The position numbers were made by a program, and so were the translations under genes. 40,430 bases of DNA, taken from the NCBI GenBank assembly GCA_024741835.1, contig JAENRP010000375.1:1-40430 (forward strand), written 5' to 3'. Shown piece after piece: positions 1 through 11,463 of this stretch. The notes beneath the pieces were generated by a model. It saw nothing but the letters and a program-made list of their open reading frames with translations. It was not told where the DNA came from and did no database searches. This stretch comes from Diplocarpon mali (Eukaryota > Ascomycota > Leotiomycetes > Helotiales > Drepanopezizaceae). How positions within the stretch are numbered: position 1 is the stretch's first letter; each line of letters opens with the position of its first letter.

Positions 1-110
1 TCATAGCTAAATTTAGTATAGCTATGATTTCTAATCCAACTTAGCTAGTATAGCTACTCCACCTTAGCTATTCCTACTTAGCTAGTATAGCTATGATTCT
101 ATATTCAACA
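1..110 (-). mobile_element. LTR fragment, 428-bp LTR family
   Basis: This is the reverse complement of the first ~110 bases of the solo LTR at 34933-35360. Its outer end (TGTTGAATATAG on the minus strand) lies exactly at base 110, where the copia copy 1 sequence begins. The element therefore extends leftward out of the window and is inserted into copia copy 1. It contains two short internal repeats of the type TAGCTATACTAGCTAAG. Whether it is a solo LTR or part of a full element cannot be seen. Confidence 0.85.
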
Positions 111-113
111 ATT

Positions 114-585
114 GACTCTTAAGCCAGACTTATAAATAGATTCCTTTAAGGAAAGTGCACTCTTTGCCTTAATATAATTAAGTAAGGATAAGGAGAATAG
201 ATAGACTCTTAAGCTAGGATTATAAGTAAAATTCGCGAAAATGACTCTTAAGCCAAGACTATAAGTAGATTATAAGGTATCTTTAAAGATGACTCTTAAG
301 CTAAGATTATAAGTGAATTTAGTAGAAATAACTCTTAAGCTAGGATTGCAAATAGATTTTATAAATTTACTAATAATAACTCTTAAGCTAGAATCGCAAG
401 TGAAATTCGTAGAAATAACTCTTAAGTTAGGACCGCGAGTGAAATTCGCGAATTCGTTAAAGATAACTCTTAAGCTAAGACTATAAGTGGATCTCGCTAT
501 TTCTAGGAAATCGACTCTTAAGCCAGGACCGCGAGTAGATCTTGCGGTTTTATTAAAAACGACTCCTAAGCTAGGCTTGCAACTA
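114..585 (-). repeat. Array of ten 25-bp palindromes in copia copy 1
   Basis: Ten copies of the 25-bp palindrome start at 114, 204, 243, 291, 330, 378, 417, 465, 513 and 561. The spacers are 65, 14, 23, 14, 23, 14, 23, 23 and 23 bp. Unit plus spacer is always a multiple of three (90, 39 or 48), so the pol frame is never broken; in pol sense a unit reads like DSQARTASR before RIP. The antisense strand is also largely open, with peptides of the form CSPGLGV. The array lies between the protease and GAG_pre-integrase domains of the polyprotein, where the spacer of the protein can tolerate insertions. Confidence 0.9.
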
Positions 586-2769
586 GAAAACGGCAAAACC
601 TCGAATTGCTATTATTAGTCCTTTCTAGCTATTAATAATAAAGTATCAACTGATAATAGGCTATTAAAGCTATTAGAAGCCGAAAGCCTATTAAAGTATT
701 AGCTAATATATAAAAGATTCGCATATTTAAGGCTAGAGAAATTAAGAGGCCTATATAAGGTCTTGACCTTAAAATAGAAGATTTAAATACTAAAGGATCG
801 CTTAGTATACCGAATTTGCAAGCTGATAAAACTTCGAAATTAGACGCAAACTAAGCTTAGTCTATAGAAAGATTCGATACTAGCGCTAATATCTATTAAT
901 ACTATTAAACTATTTATAACTTTAATTAAAGGAAATATTTAGTTTTCTTAAATAGTAAATAACTTTATTTAATAAATATAGACTATTTGCGCTAAGACTA
1001 AATCTAAGCTTATAGAAAAGCTAGAAACTTAGAAAGTGATAAAGGAACGCTAGACCTAGTTAAAGCTAATAGCTTTTAAGTTTAATAATATATTAGAGAT
1101 CAAAGCAAAGCTTAATAAATAGGCAAAATAAGGAGTTTGTTATAAACCAACTATAATATACAAAGGTTCCTATTAGAATAGCATTATTAAGCGAAGCATT
1201 TAGCAAGTAGAGACTAACTATCGCGCTCTACTATAAGATACTAACCTACTATTAGAATTCTAAGACCTTATAATTAAAGCAGATATATACTTATAAAATA
1301 GAATAAGTAATAGACTAATAGTTAATAGTACTTAAATATCACTATATAAGGCATATCTTAAACAAAAACTAAGCCTAGACTATATCCGCATCTTTAGAAG
1401 CGTCTACTACTCTTATATTAGCCTAAAGTCCTAGCCCGCAGGTATAAAGAGTAAGAAGCTAATAGACCGAGGTAAAGAATGTGTATTTATTAAGTATATT
1501 AAATAGATAATAAAGTAATAGATAGTATATACGCTAGATCTAAGGCAAGTAATTATATCTTTAATAATTGAGTTCGACGAATCTCGAAATAGAGAGGAGC
1601 TATCCTTAAAGCTCTATATACCTAAAGATTCGCAAGGTATACTACTTAACGGTAATACTATTAAGCCGAACTAATAACCCCTTTCTTTTAGCTTAAGTAT
1701 ATTAAGCGCACCTGCTGATCGATAACCTATTAGTCGCCTAAAGGCCGAATAGACTATTCCTATTATCTATAAACTGCCTAAAGTATAGAATAACTTTAAT
1801 ATTATTATCCCTTTAATTAAAGCATATAAGGTAAAGGATATTCTCGAAATAGGTATAAGTAATAATAAGCCTCTACTATCAGAAAGCGGTTCCTTAAATA
1901 ATAAGCCTATAGAACTTATAGCCGAACTTACGTCTTTAAAGAGGAATAAAGACCTAGAACTAAAAGACACCTTAAATAAACGCAAGTCTAAGTATATCTA
2001 AGCTATAATAGTGCATAGGATCTATAAGCTTGAACTTTAATAAAGCTTTAATAAAGATAATACATTCCTAGCCACTAAAGGGATAATGAAAATCTCTCTT
2101 TTAAAGACATATAATAAAGCTATTAATAACTTAGAGAATAAAGCAGTATAAAATAAGGCAATTTAAAAGGAGATAAGCTCTCTTATTGCAAATGGCATAT
2201 AGATAAAGGAATTGATACCAAAGGATATGAACCTAGTATTAACAAAGTGGGTCTTTATAATTAAAATATATGCAGATAGGACCTTAGAATATTATAAGGT
2301 AAGGCTTATAGCTAAGGGCTTCTCTTAATAGTATAAAGAAGACTACTTTAATACATTTGCACTAATAGTTCGCATAGATACCCTTTGCATATTTATAGTA
2401 ATAGTAGCTGCTAAGGACCTTAAATGCAAATAGTATAATATTAAAAATGCATTTATTAAAGCGATTATAAAGGAACGGATTTTTCTCTCTTAACCTAATA
2501 GTATTCCTATATACGCTAGCCACTCTTTCTATATACTTCGCAGTATTTATAAGCTTAAACAATTAGCTTATAATTAAAACCTCTTATATAGCTCTGCTCT
2601 AATAGAAATGGGATTCGTTTAAAGCCTAGCTAACCCTTATCTATTTACCTATACTAAGCGTAGAATCAAGTTGCTACTATATATTAATAATATTACTATA
2701 GCTATAAAAACAACTACTCAATTGGATTAGTTCTTTATAACGATTCGGAAACGTTTTAATACCAAGGAT
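586..2769 (+). pseudogene. Copia pol: GAG_pre-integrase, integrase, RT N-terminal half
   Basis: This is one reading frame (codons in phase with base 601), broken almost only by TAA/TAG at expected glutamines. In order it shows a GAG_pre-integrase-like segment (around 690-840; YKRFAYLRLEKL then CKLIKLRN); the integrase core with first Asp now Asn (SINTIKLF, ~890-912) and the Glu site now Lys (NSIIKRSIQQ, ~1176-1205); the integrase C-terminus (FIKYIKQ); and RT (KWVFIIKIYADRTLEYYKVRLIAKGFSQQ, split here as KWVFIIKIYADRT and LEYYKVRLIAKGFSQQ, ~2245-2335). The RT continues with FNTFALIVRID and YINNITIAIK (the YxDD box eroded) near 2685. It is cut at 2769 by element A and resumes at 18467. Integrase would insert cDNA and RT copy the RNA in cytoplasmic particles; the gene is dead by RIP. 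Confidence 0.88.
2766..2769. repeat. Target-site duplication GGAT, left of element A
   Basis: GGAT precedes the TGTGGGG start of the left LTR of element A and recurs at 18463-18466 after the right LTR. Comparison with the uninterrupted copy 2 (minus strand near 20510) shows that the empty site contains a single GGATCTAAGGGG. Confidence 0.85.
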
Positions 2770-3014
2770 TGTGGGGACCTGAGATGGATAGGTCTTATGA
2801 TATATATCATATGATCGGCGCAGGCCGGTAGGAGGATAAAAGGGCCACCTTCTATATATAGAGACAGCGCGTGTTGCTATAGTACTAAATATATCCTATA
2901 CTTAGGACTTGTTCCTAATATCTTATTTAGGAGAGCCCGCTTATGGTGCTTCCTCCTCTTGTTTTTAGGTCTTCCCTTAGGCCTATTCTTATATTATCTC
3001 CCTTCTATTTTATA
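2770..3014 (+). repeat. Element A 5' LTR (245 bp)
   Basis: It begins TGTGGGGACC and ends TTTTATA (ancestral TACA, giving TG...CA ends). It aligns without gaps over its whole length to 18218-18462. Differences between the two are C/T or G/A only, and each copy keeps some ancestral bases the other has lost. It contains the self-complementary stretch ATGATATATATCAT. Confidence 0.93.
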
Positions 3015-3015
3015 T

Positions 3016-3031
3016 TAGTAACTTACGCAAG
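3016..3031 (+). promoter_or_regulatory. Candidate primer binding site of element A
   Basis: One base after the 5' LTR the sequence reads TAGTAACTTACGCAAG. Restoring one RIP change gives TGGTAACTTACGCA, which would pair with a tRNA 3' end finishing in ACCA. The tRNA was not identified. Confidence 0.4.
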
Positions 3032-3685
3032 GACCGATTTCTTAAGATTTCTATCCTTATACGACCTTATCGATCTCTTAGTTTATAGATAAAAGACTGG
3101 CCTTTGAAATATGTCTTTAAAACACTTATAGCATTTTAATCAACTTTAAAACCCTTATCTTTAATCGCCTAGTTACTTAGAACTATTGATTTTCGTTTAA
3201 TAACTATTAATAACCTTAGATTTTCCCTTTTCAGCTCTGCTTTGAAAACCCCTATTTTCTTCCTTAACTTTAAGATTCTTAGAATTTTCGGCTTTTTAAT
3301 ATAAAAAGTTTAACAAACCTTATAATAGCAATCTTAAATAGCAGTAGTTTCAAGTACTTAAGTAATACTAAGCGTAAACTCTAATAGGAAGTGCCTCTTT
3401 AGAATCTTTAGAAATCCGAATCTGATAATTCAGCCGCCTTAGCTTAATAGAACTTTAAAAATTGCCTTAGAATCGTCTTTAAAGACCCTTTTATTCTAAA
3501 GACTAATAGGAATTAGCCTAAAGGCTAAAAAGAATCTTAGATATAAATCTTATCTTAGAAATTGGGTCTAGATTAAGTAAACCTTATCTTATTACGATTA
3601 GTTGCGACGCTTCTATTAGCTATTTAGTACTTACTTAGAATCTCTTAGCAAACTCGGATTAAACTTTTAGCAGAATCCGGAATTC

Positions 3686-3710
3686 TACTCTTAAGCCTAG
3701 CCTATAAGTA
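3686..3710. repeat. 25-bp palindrome P1 (in gag)
   Basis: Starts TACTCTTAAGCC and ends TATAAGTA; read in the gag frame it gives LLLSLAYK. Confidence 0.75.
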
Positions 3711-4694
3711 AGAGGATAAAAAGACATCTTTAAATAACTTAGGACTACTACTTACTTTTTTAATATCGACGCTTAAAAATACTAATAATAATAATAATTT
3801 TGAACTTTTTATTAACCCTTTGTCTGAATCTTTTTAAACTCGTCTTAATCACTTTAAGATTGACTCGGATTTTGAATGCTCTTTAAGCCCTTTTGAATTT
3901 CGAAGTACTCTTCTTAGCAATTAATCTTACAATATTAAAGCTTCCCCTTTGCCTCTTATAAATTCTATTAACCCAGACGGTTAGTATAAAATGATAATAG
4001 CCGCATTTAGGGCTATTACTAATCACTTTCCCTTCCTTGGTTCCCCTAGCGCTCCTTACTTTATAAGCGCTAATATCACTAATTTCCTTAAGTAATATAA
4101 GGAAACTTATTACGATTTTGGTATTATATAAGAGGATATGATTTCTCGACTTCCTTGCTATTATAATTATATAAGTAAGGATATTATTAAGTCCTTCCTT
4201 AAATGGAAAACTTATAGTTTATAGGAACTCCTTATTAAGGCCCTTAAATCTGAATTTCGCAAATTTGATAGATAGCAGATTCGCGATACCCTGGCTTTCT
4301 TAAAGGAATTTGTTTTAGTTACTTATACTCCTAAGGAACTTAAAAACTACTATCGGACTTTTACTTATATGTCGAATACCTTGATCAGCTAGAAAATACT
4401 TAGTGAAGTTGAAAGAGGCTGCCTTTTCTTACTCGGATTACCTACTAGCCTTTGAAACAAGATTATTAAGCATTTTAGGATTGATAAGTAAGACCTTATA
4501 ACCTTTGCCTTATTTAAGGAATTCTCGGCCTTTGCTTTGAAATCAGATCTTAGTAAGAGAACTATTAATGCTATAGAGTAAGAAAAAGCCCTTACTCCCT
4601 CTTATACTAAAGACCTTAAGAGCTTAATCTAAGAATACTCAAAGGCTTTGGAAGTTATAAAGGAGGTAAAGAAGAACTTAGTAGTCATACCTTT

Positions 4695-4719
4695 TACTTG
4701 CGGTCTTAACTTAGGAGTA
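4695..4719. repeat. 25-bp palindrome P2 (in gag)
   Basis: Starts TACTTGCGGTC and ends TTAGGAGTA; in the gag frame it encodes TCGLNLGVR. Confidence 0.8.
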
Positions 4720-6610
4720 AGATCTAACCTTAGAATTAAGGAACTTAAGACCTAATTTGCAAAACTTTGAATCTAAAGCTTAGAAACTAGGATTAATAAT
4801 CTCTTATAGGAAAAATAGCATATTCCTTAGTTTAGTAATAGATAAAATTCGGCTACTATAAGCCAACTTAGTGGTTCCTATTATTAGGCTCTTACTTCTT
4901 ATCATTCGGAATAATCAGCTAATATAAGAACGTAATAGCTGGCTAAAGAAGGAGGAATTGATCCTAACTAGCACTTTGCTAATATTAATACTATAGGATA
5001 CTAAGGAAATAGTAATAAAAGACGATTAACTTGCAACTTTTGCAATAATAAAGAACCTAACTATACTTTATATAAGTATTATAACGATTGCCCTCTTTTC
5101 CTTCGTTTTATTAATACTAGGGTTATATATATTAATAAGTATGGGATGCTTTGCATTAAGGATCTTAGGCTAGAAGCTATCCTTATTAAAAAGCACCAGA
5201 ATCGCTTATAGTTATAAACTATTCAAATAATAATATATAGTACGAAATAGGACGAGAATTTAGTCGAACGATAGCATATTATAGATATAAATGCTAAAAT
5301 TCCAACTTATATATATATTAGTCCAATTAGCAACCTACCTAAGGGAGTTCTTAAGGACCTAGCTTTTGATTAAATAGCTATAGAAGTTAAAGGCATCTCT
5401 ATCTTAGGATAGGTTAATAATAATATATCTGCTGATATTAATGCTACTTTTATATTTAGAAATCCTTAGAATACTCGGCGTCCTTTTAGATCTACCACTC
5501 TTTTAATACTAATAAAACTAGCTAAAGTCTAGAAATTAACGCGTGCAACTTAGGAATCTTAATATAGAGTCCAAATGCTAAAAGATACCTAATAATCTAG
5601 AACCGCAGTAGACAAGGATAAAGCCGATATGGCAAACGAATTGATTAGAGATATAATAGATAAAGATAGCTTTAAGCTTAAAGATTAAGAAGTTGAAGTT
5701 ATTGCGCAGACCCTTAACCTTAAGCAAAAGAGATAGATGTTAAAATAGGAGAAATTCATTAATAAATACGCTAGTTCAATTGCAATAGAGAAAGCTATAA
5801 AGAATATTATAGCTTAGCAAATTAATCTTACATTTAAAGACCTATTTGGTTTAACTGGACGCTTTAATAAAGTGCTAGGAAAGCATATTCTAATTGCCTT
5901 TAAAGATTTGAATAATAATAAGGAAATGAAAATTGTAATATAAAAGAACTCTAAAAAGCACTTAGCCTTAATTAAATGTCTTTAGATTATAAAAGACAAA
6001 GGAACCTAAAGGTACTATAATATTATAGCAATAGCTTTAATATCTTAGAATATTAATCGAAATTGTTTAGCAATTGCGATAAAAAGCCTTATTATTATTT
6101 ATTCTATAGAAGAATTAATTAAAGCAAAGGCTCTAATTAATTATAGTTTAGAAGTTAATATAATAATTAGAAAAGTGGCGGAAATAGCTTAATTGATAAT
6201 CGTTAGCGATTGACTCTTTGTTTATTTAACTATCTTTAGATTAAAATACAATTTTAATAGATAAGTGAAAAATGTAAAGGTTAGAGTTAGAGGAATCGTT
6301 AATTATATTGACTTTTTAGTAATAAAGAATTCTTTAAATAATATTCTTTTAAAAATGCCTTTTATTTTAAAATCTTAATTAATATTTAACTATCTTAAAG
6401 ATAGGCTTATAAAAGTTAGCCTTTAGAATATAGATCGATCCTTAAAAGGACAAATGGTTATTATAAGAGATATAGCCGAATTTTAAAATAAGGTTTTAGG
6501 AAACGATTAGCTAATATAAGGGCTAGGCTTAATGCTAGTAAAGGAAGGCACTTAGCGAGGAGTTATAGTAAAAGAAAGGTGAGTTTGCCAATTTTGAATA
6601 ATAGCGATTT

Positions 6611-6635
6611 GACTTACGGTCCTAGATTAGGAGTC
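6611..6635. repeat. 25-bp palindrome P3 (gag-pol junction)
   Basis: Starts GACTTACGGTC and ends TTAGGAGTC. The flanks extend the symmetry (TTT before, AAA after). It lies just after the end of gag-pro. Confidence 0.85.
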
Positions 6636-6772
6636 AAATCTAGAATTTTGAAAATTGGTATAATCGGCGTTTTATTAGCTTAATAATTAAGAAAAAAGAA
6701 AAATAAGGTAAAGAAGAGAGTTTGTTTTATAAATTTTAATAATTTATTAATTATTTTAAAAAATTTAAAAAC

Positions 6773-6797
6773 CACTTATAGGCTAGACTTGCGAGTG
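6773..6797. repeat. 25-bp palindrome P4 (start of pol)
   Basis: Starts CACTTATAGG and ends GCGAGTG; in the pol frame it gives TYRLDLRVK. Confidence 0.8.
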
Positions 6798-8739
6798 AAA
6801 AATAATAAAATTACTAATGATATTTCTATTTATACACTTTAAATTGATAACTTAGAAAATCTTTTATTTATTTTTAAAAAGGAAAATTCGGACCGTTTTA
6901 TAGGATTTAATAAAAAAGGAAAGAAGTAGAGAAGTATAGTACTAGCTAATATTCGAACTATATATAAAAGTAAGGCTAATAAAGTATAACTGGTAGATTA
7001 GGGAATCTCTAACAGCTTAAAGCCTAAAGGATTGGACGATTGGTTTGAATAAGATAAGAAGCTTCGACCTTTAAAGCTAAGTAGCAAATTCGATAAGTTT
7101 ATTATAGGCAGATTTTTTAATAAACCTATCGGATATCGGCTAATAAAAGAACGTTTCGATATGCTGAAAATTGGAGATGACTTAATAGAATAAGAACGCA
7201 AACTACTTTATAAAACCTTAACAAATCGAAAGGACGCCTTAGCTTTTGATTAAATAGAATTTGGCTAGATTTGAGAAGAGGTTATACCTTATATTAAGAT
7301 TAAGATAATACCTTATAAAGCTTAGTAAAAGAAAACATTTAAGGTCTTTAAAGCTCTTTAAGAAAAGGTAATCGAAATGTTAAAGGATAGGCTAAAGCAA
7401 GGTATTCTCAAGTTCTATAATAGCCCTTATAAGAACAAATGGTTCTTAGTTGCTAAGAAGGAGAAGGGAACTTATAGACTAATAATAGTAGTAGTAGAGA
7501 TGAACTAAGTAACTGTTAAAGACGCTAATATTCCTTTGAATATAGATAAGTTCTTAAATGAATTTATAAGATTAACCTATAGCTCTTTTATTAACTTCTT
7601 CTTTAGATATAATCAATTTATTCTTAATATTAAATCGAGAGATATAATAGCAATTCAAATCCCTTTTAGGCTACTTCGGATAATAAGATTACCTTAAGAG
7701 GCTATAAATTCGATCGCTTAATTTGTTTAAGTAATCTATAAGATACTAGTGGATTATATACTTAATATTGCGCTCCCTTATATAGATAATATAAGAGTAA
7801 AAGGATTAAGATTATTCTATAACTATAAAGAAGTTCTCTCTAATATATAGCGATTTATAATAGAATATATTTAGAACTTGGACTAGGTGCTTGTACAATT
7901 TGAAAGGGTAGGAGCAATAGTCGGTCCGAAGTTATAATACTATCTTCTATTAATGGAAATTATTAGTTTTATTACTGATTCTAATGGCTGAAGTCCTTAA
8001 AGGGCTAAAGTACTTAAAATCGACAAATGGAAGAGGTATGATAATATGGTAGAAGCTCGCGCGTTCATTAGTATTATAGTATACTATCGCATCTGGATTA
8101 AGGATTTTGCTAAAAAGGTAGTACCTATTTACTCCTTATTTCGGAAAAGGGCTAAGTTTTAATAGGAGAAACCCTAAATAGAGGCTATGAAATAACTAAA
8201 GCAAGCGTTGCTTAAGGCGCCTTATCTGATTAAAATAGACTATAGAGCTAACGCTAGGCCAATTATACTAATAGTTAACGCAAGCTTAATCGGATAGGGT
8301 ACTATCCTTTAATAAGCTAATACTTAGTAGAAAAGATATTTAGCTTACTTTGAAAGTAGTCTTTAAAATCCAGCGGAGATAAAGTATAATGCTATTAAAT
8401 AGGAATATAAAGGCGCTTTAAAGGTAATGAAAAAGATGAGAAGCGACCTTTATAACACTTACTTTATTTTTAAAACTGATGCTAAAGTGCTAGTAGAATA
8501 ATTGAATAAAGCTGCAAGCGACCTATTAAAAGCCTTGCTAATAAAATGGATTGCTTAGATAAGACTAATAGACTTTAAAGTTAAATATATTCTAAGAATG
8601 AAAAATACTACTGCCGACGGCCTTTTAAAAAGAACTCGGCCTTATCCCTTTGATTTAATTAAAGAAGATGAAATAGATATTAATAAGTGGGTAGAAAACG
8701 AAGTTGGTTATCTATTGATATATTGCCTTAAAGGGACTC

Positions 8740-8764
8740 GACTCGCGAGCCTGGCCTATAAGTC
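8740..8764. repeat. 25-bp palindrome P5 (in pol, after RNase H)
   Basis: Starts GACTCGCGAGCC and ends TATAAGTC; it encodes TRLASLAYK in the linker between RNase H and integrase. A further GACTC lies directly before it. Confidence 0.85.
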
Positions 8765-10174
8765 AAATGAGAGAATTTTATTACTTGACTACTTAGGTAA
8801 CTTTAAAGAAATCGCGAAGTTTTTAGTTACGCTTAAACGACTAAAGATAGTTGCTCTTAAGGATTTTTAGAAATTTAAAGCTAAAGCTCTGATTTATTTA
8901 ATATAAGGAAGACGATTATTTAAAAGGAGTAATAACTCATTCCTTATACGACTCTACTTAGATAATGAAAAACTAAAGGCTAAGGCTATTTAGGATATTT
9001 ATAAGGAAACTGGCTATTAAAGAGCTGAGTCCACTTACTACTAACTCTTAAGAAAATTCTTTTAGAAAGGCTCTTTTAAAGACTGTAAAGCTTTTGTAAA
9101 GAGTTGCGTCCTTTATTAGAAATGAAAACCTAATTATAAGGAAAATCCCTTATTCCTAACCTGGCTATTGGGCCTTTTCTATAAAGTCAGCCTTGATATT
9201 ATATAAGTATTAACTATTAAGAATAGGATAATATATTTTATTTTAATAAAGGAAGACCTATTAGGATAGCCTAAAGGACGACCTTTAAGATCTGCTAACT
9301 TTGAATCTATTGCAAAGTTCCTTTAGGAAGACGTGGTCTATTACTATAGACTTTTTAGTAGATTAACTATTAATAGAGGCCTTGAAAACAAAGGAGTAGT
9401 TAAAGCTTTCTTATAAAAATATGGTATTAAATAAGTTCAAATCTTAGTATATAATTCGAAAGCTAATAGAATAGTAGAATAAGGATACTATAACATTCTT
9501 GATAGTCTATTTAAAGTTACTTGCAAAGGATTTAAGGATTAGATAAAACACTTTTATAAAATACTCTTTACTTATTAAATGATAATCTATAAACCGATTA
9601 GAGTTATACTATTCTTCTTTATCTATAGCAGAGAGGCATAGCTCCCTTTTGAATCCTAATAGCCTATTTAAAGATTATTCGACTATAGTCAAATTCGGAA
9701 CTGTTCTAATTTGCTTATAATAAGATACTAATAACTTAAGCTTTAAGATATAGATATAGAGGAAATCATTTTGTAAAAGAAACAATATTAGGAAAAAGCT
9801 AAGGAAGCGTAGGCTGCTTTTAAAGTACTTAAAACGCATCCTATTTAAAAAGATGATCTCGTTTTAGTCTATGATATTATAAGAAGTATTAATATATCTA
9901 TAAATACTAAACTTAACTATTAATAGCTTAGTCTATTTAAGGTTAAGTTTAAGTAGGAAGAAAAGGGATACTATTCTCTTTAGGAACTTAATAGAATCGA
10001 TATTAAAGGAACCTTTGTAGCTAATCGACTGAAGCGCTTTTATTAATATGATTAGACTTTATTCCCTTTAGAAGACGAATTAGAAATTGATATAACCTCC
10101 GAATCCTTTATAGGAATTGATAGTAATATAAGTAATTTTAAACCCTTGGACGAAGACTAAGATTTTTCCAACTT

Positions 10175-10199
10175 AACTTATAAGTCGGTCCTGCGAGTA
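10175..10199. repeat. 25-bp palindrome P6 (pol C-terminus)
   Basis: Starts AACTTATAAGTC and ends GCGAGTA; it encodes TYKSVLRVK near the end of pol. Confidence 0.75.
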
Positions 10200-10292
10200 A
10201 AGAATATTAAAATACCTAACTAATTGCGACCTTAAGTTATTATTTTTAAAATATCCGAAGAATGCAAATTGAAATATTAAATGATTTTCTAG

Positions 10293-10593
10293 CCTATTAA
10301 TTATCCTACCTTCCTTTAATCCTTGTTTTTATATTTTTAGTAAAGATGCCTCTTTTATTATTTAAGATATGGATCTTTTAGGATTACTTTAAATTCTTGC
10401 CTACTTTGACTTATTTTGCATTTTTAATATTGGCCTTTAATTATAGTATTCCTATTACTTTCCTTGAATAATAAACTAAAAAGTCCAATTTCCTTAATAT
10501 ATATATAGCAAACCTATTATAGCTTATATGCCCTTTTAATTCTTGCATCCTATTAAACTCTCTTATTTATACTTCCTATCTTTTATAAGTAAT
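10293..10593 (+). other. Spacer between pol and extra ORF1
   Basis: About 300 bases without a gene, pyrimidine-rich on the plus strand and with a TATATATATA run near 10498. No motif for a promoter or splice acceptor could be assigned. A subgenomic transcript or splicing would be needed to express ORF1. Confidence 0.4.
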
Positions 10594-11438
10594 ATGCCTT
10601 TAAAGAACTTACAAATGGTTTTGTCTGCTGCAATAGGGGATAAATAAATACTAGTTATAAACTTCTCTTAGGATGGCAGAGCTATTGTATTATTAGAAAA
10701 CTTCAAATTGACTTACGCAGCCTTAGGGGATATAGAGTAATAAAAACTCCTTTTAGCTTATGCGAATACTATTAATAACCTTTTAACCTAAGTGGCCCTT
10801 GGAATTCTCTAATTTAACGACTTCCTAACTGAAGAATTAAGATTAAAGGGAATCTCTAAAGAGGAATTCTTAGCTAATGCAGATTAATATATAACCTTGG
10901 CTAATACTTTTAAAATAGATTAAGATAAAAGAGAAGAATCTATTTGATAATTGGATAATTTAGCTACTAATAAGAGAGGACTTTTGTTTTATTTGCGCTT
11001 CTTAATAAATATTGATTCTAATAATAGAAGATAAGTGTTATTAAAAATTCTTAAGGAAAACACTCCTACTGCTAGAGCTATTTAGATTCTTAATTTCTTT
11101 ATTATTTAGGAAGGAGTAGTAAAATTCTAAGGCAATCGAATTCGCGGTTATAGATTTATAGGCCTATCTAATGCAATACTTATAGCAGCTGATAAGGCTA
11201 TAAAAAGATCAAATTAGGCTATAGATATTACCTTACCTAATAGCACTATTATTAATATACTAGGGCTCTGCGCTTTTGCTTATAGTTTGCTTATTTTAAA
11301 AGAGAACTGGACTCTTATATTAAGGTTTAGATAAGATTTCTTTAATAATAAAGAAGGGAATTGGTTATTTATGGTTAAGCCTGCCTTAAAATTCGCTTCT
11401 TAATCTAAAGATATAATAAGTGCTAAACTATATGATTT

Positions 11439-11463
11439 GACTCGCGGTCTTAGACTAGGAGTT
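11439..11463. repeat. 25-bp palindrome P7 (in ORF1)
   Basis: Starts GACTCGCGGTC and ends CTAGGAGTT; it encodes LTRGLRLGV at residue ~282, the position equivalent to P10 in ORF2. Confidence 0.85.

Larger units (their letters stand above)
111..2769 (+). mobile_element. Ty1/copia copy 1, 5' portion (plus strand)
   Basis: This is the left part of a copia-family element. It starts inside the palindrome array (cut at base 110 by another LTR element) and runs through the GAG_pre-integrase, integrase and reverse transcriptase regions. It stops at 2769, where element A is inserted. The element resumes at 18463 and ends with its 3' LTR at 19874. The assignment rests on domain order protease-integrase-RT-RNase H (copia order) and on colinear homology with copies 2 and 3 in this window. 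Its 5' LTR, gag and most of the protease lie outside the window. Confidence 0.9.
3331..6582 (+). pseudogene. Element A gag-protease
   Basis: This is one frame from about 3331 (start codon not identifiable) to TGA at 6580-6582, with glutamine codons turned to stops. The Gag part (~3950-4750) has the usual fungal gypsy look: SAPYFISANITNFLKQY, then ISRLPCYYNYISKDIIKSFL and FRKFDRQQIRDTLAFLKEF. A zinc-knuckle remnant starting CNFCNN lies at ~5032-5095. The aspartic protease follows near 6080-6400: ALINYSLEVNII corresponds to ALIDSGSEVN with the catalytic Asp lost, and NNILLKMPFI is the flap-distal ILLGMPF-type motif. Palindromes sit in frame at 3686 and 4695. Gag would form the particle and protease would cleave the polyprotein. 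Confidence 0.82.
6720..10292 (+). pseudogene. Element A pol: RT, RNase H, integrase (Ty3/gypsy)
   Basis: This frame is shifted by one relative to gag-pro; the start is fuzzy and the stop is at 10278 or 10290. RT (~7370-8010) shows LKQGILKFYNSPYKNKWFLV, IPLNIDKFLNEF and ALPYIDNIRVKG, where the YIDD box has become YIDN by a G-to-A change near 7796. The connection and RNase H follow (~8040-8650: ARAFISIIVYYRIWIKDFA, LIVNASLIGQG, FKTDAKVLVEQLNKAASDL, ILRMKNTTADGL). Integrase (~8990-10060) has LFYKVSLDIIQVL for the first Asp region, NRGLENKGVVKAFLQKYGIK, NSKANRIVEQG for the Glu region, and a C-terminal LFKVKFKQEEKGYY module. The order RT-RNase H-IN defines Ty3/gypsy. Palindromes at 6773, 8740 and 10175 are read in frame (TYRLDLRVK, TRLASLAYKS, LTYKSVLRVK). 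Confidence 0.92.

Noticed and set aside
114..585. CRISPR array (regular short repeats with spacers; also 22684-23116 and 39836-40307)
   Set aside because: Spacers are of fixed lengths (14, 23 or 65 bp), conserved between copies, and lie within a eukaryotic retrotransposon polyprotein; there are no cas genes.
1427..1442. Palindrome-like AGTCCTAGCCCGCAGG inside copia integrase
   Set aside because: Only half of the 25-bp plan is present and the translated SQPAG matches the ordinary integrase sequence; it is probably coincidental.
1767..1985. Minus-strand open frame of 72 codons, and the corresponding plus-strand frame at 38424-38702
   Set aside because: It is antisense to the integrase-RT linker of copia pol, whose sense frame explains the sequence; a shadow frame.
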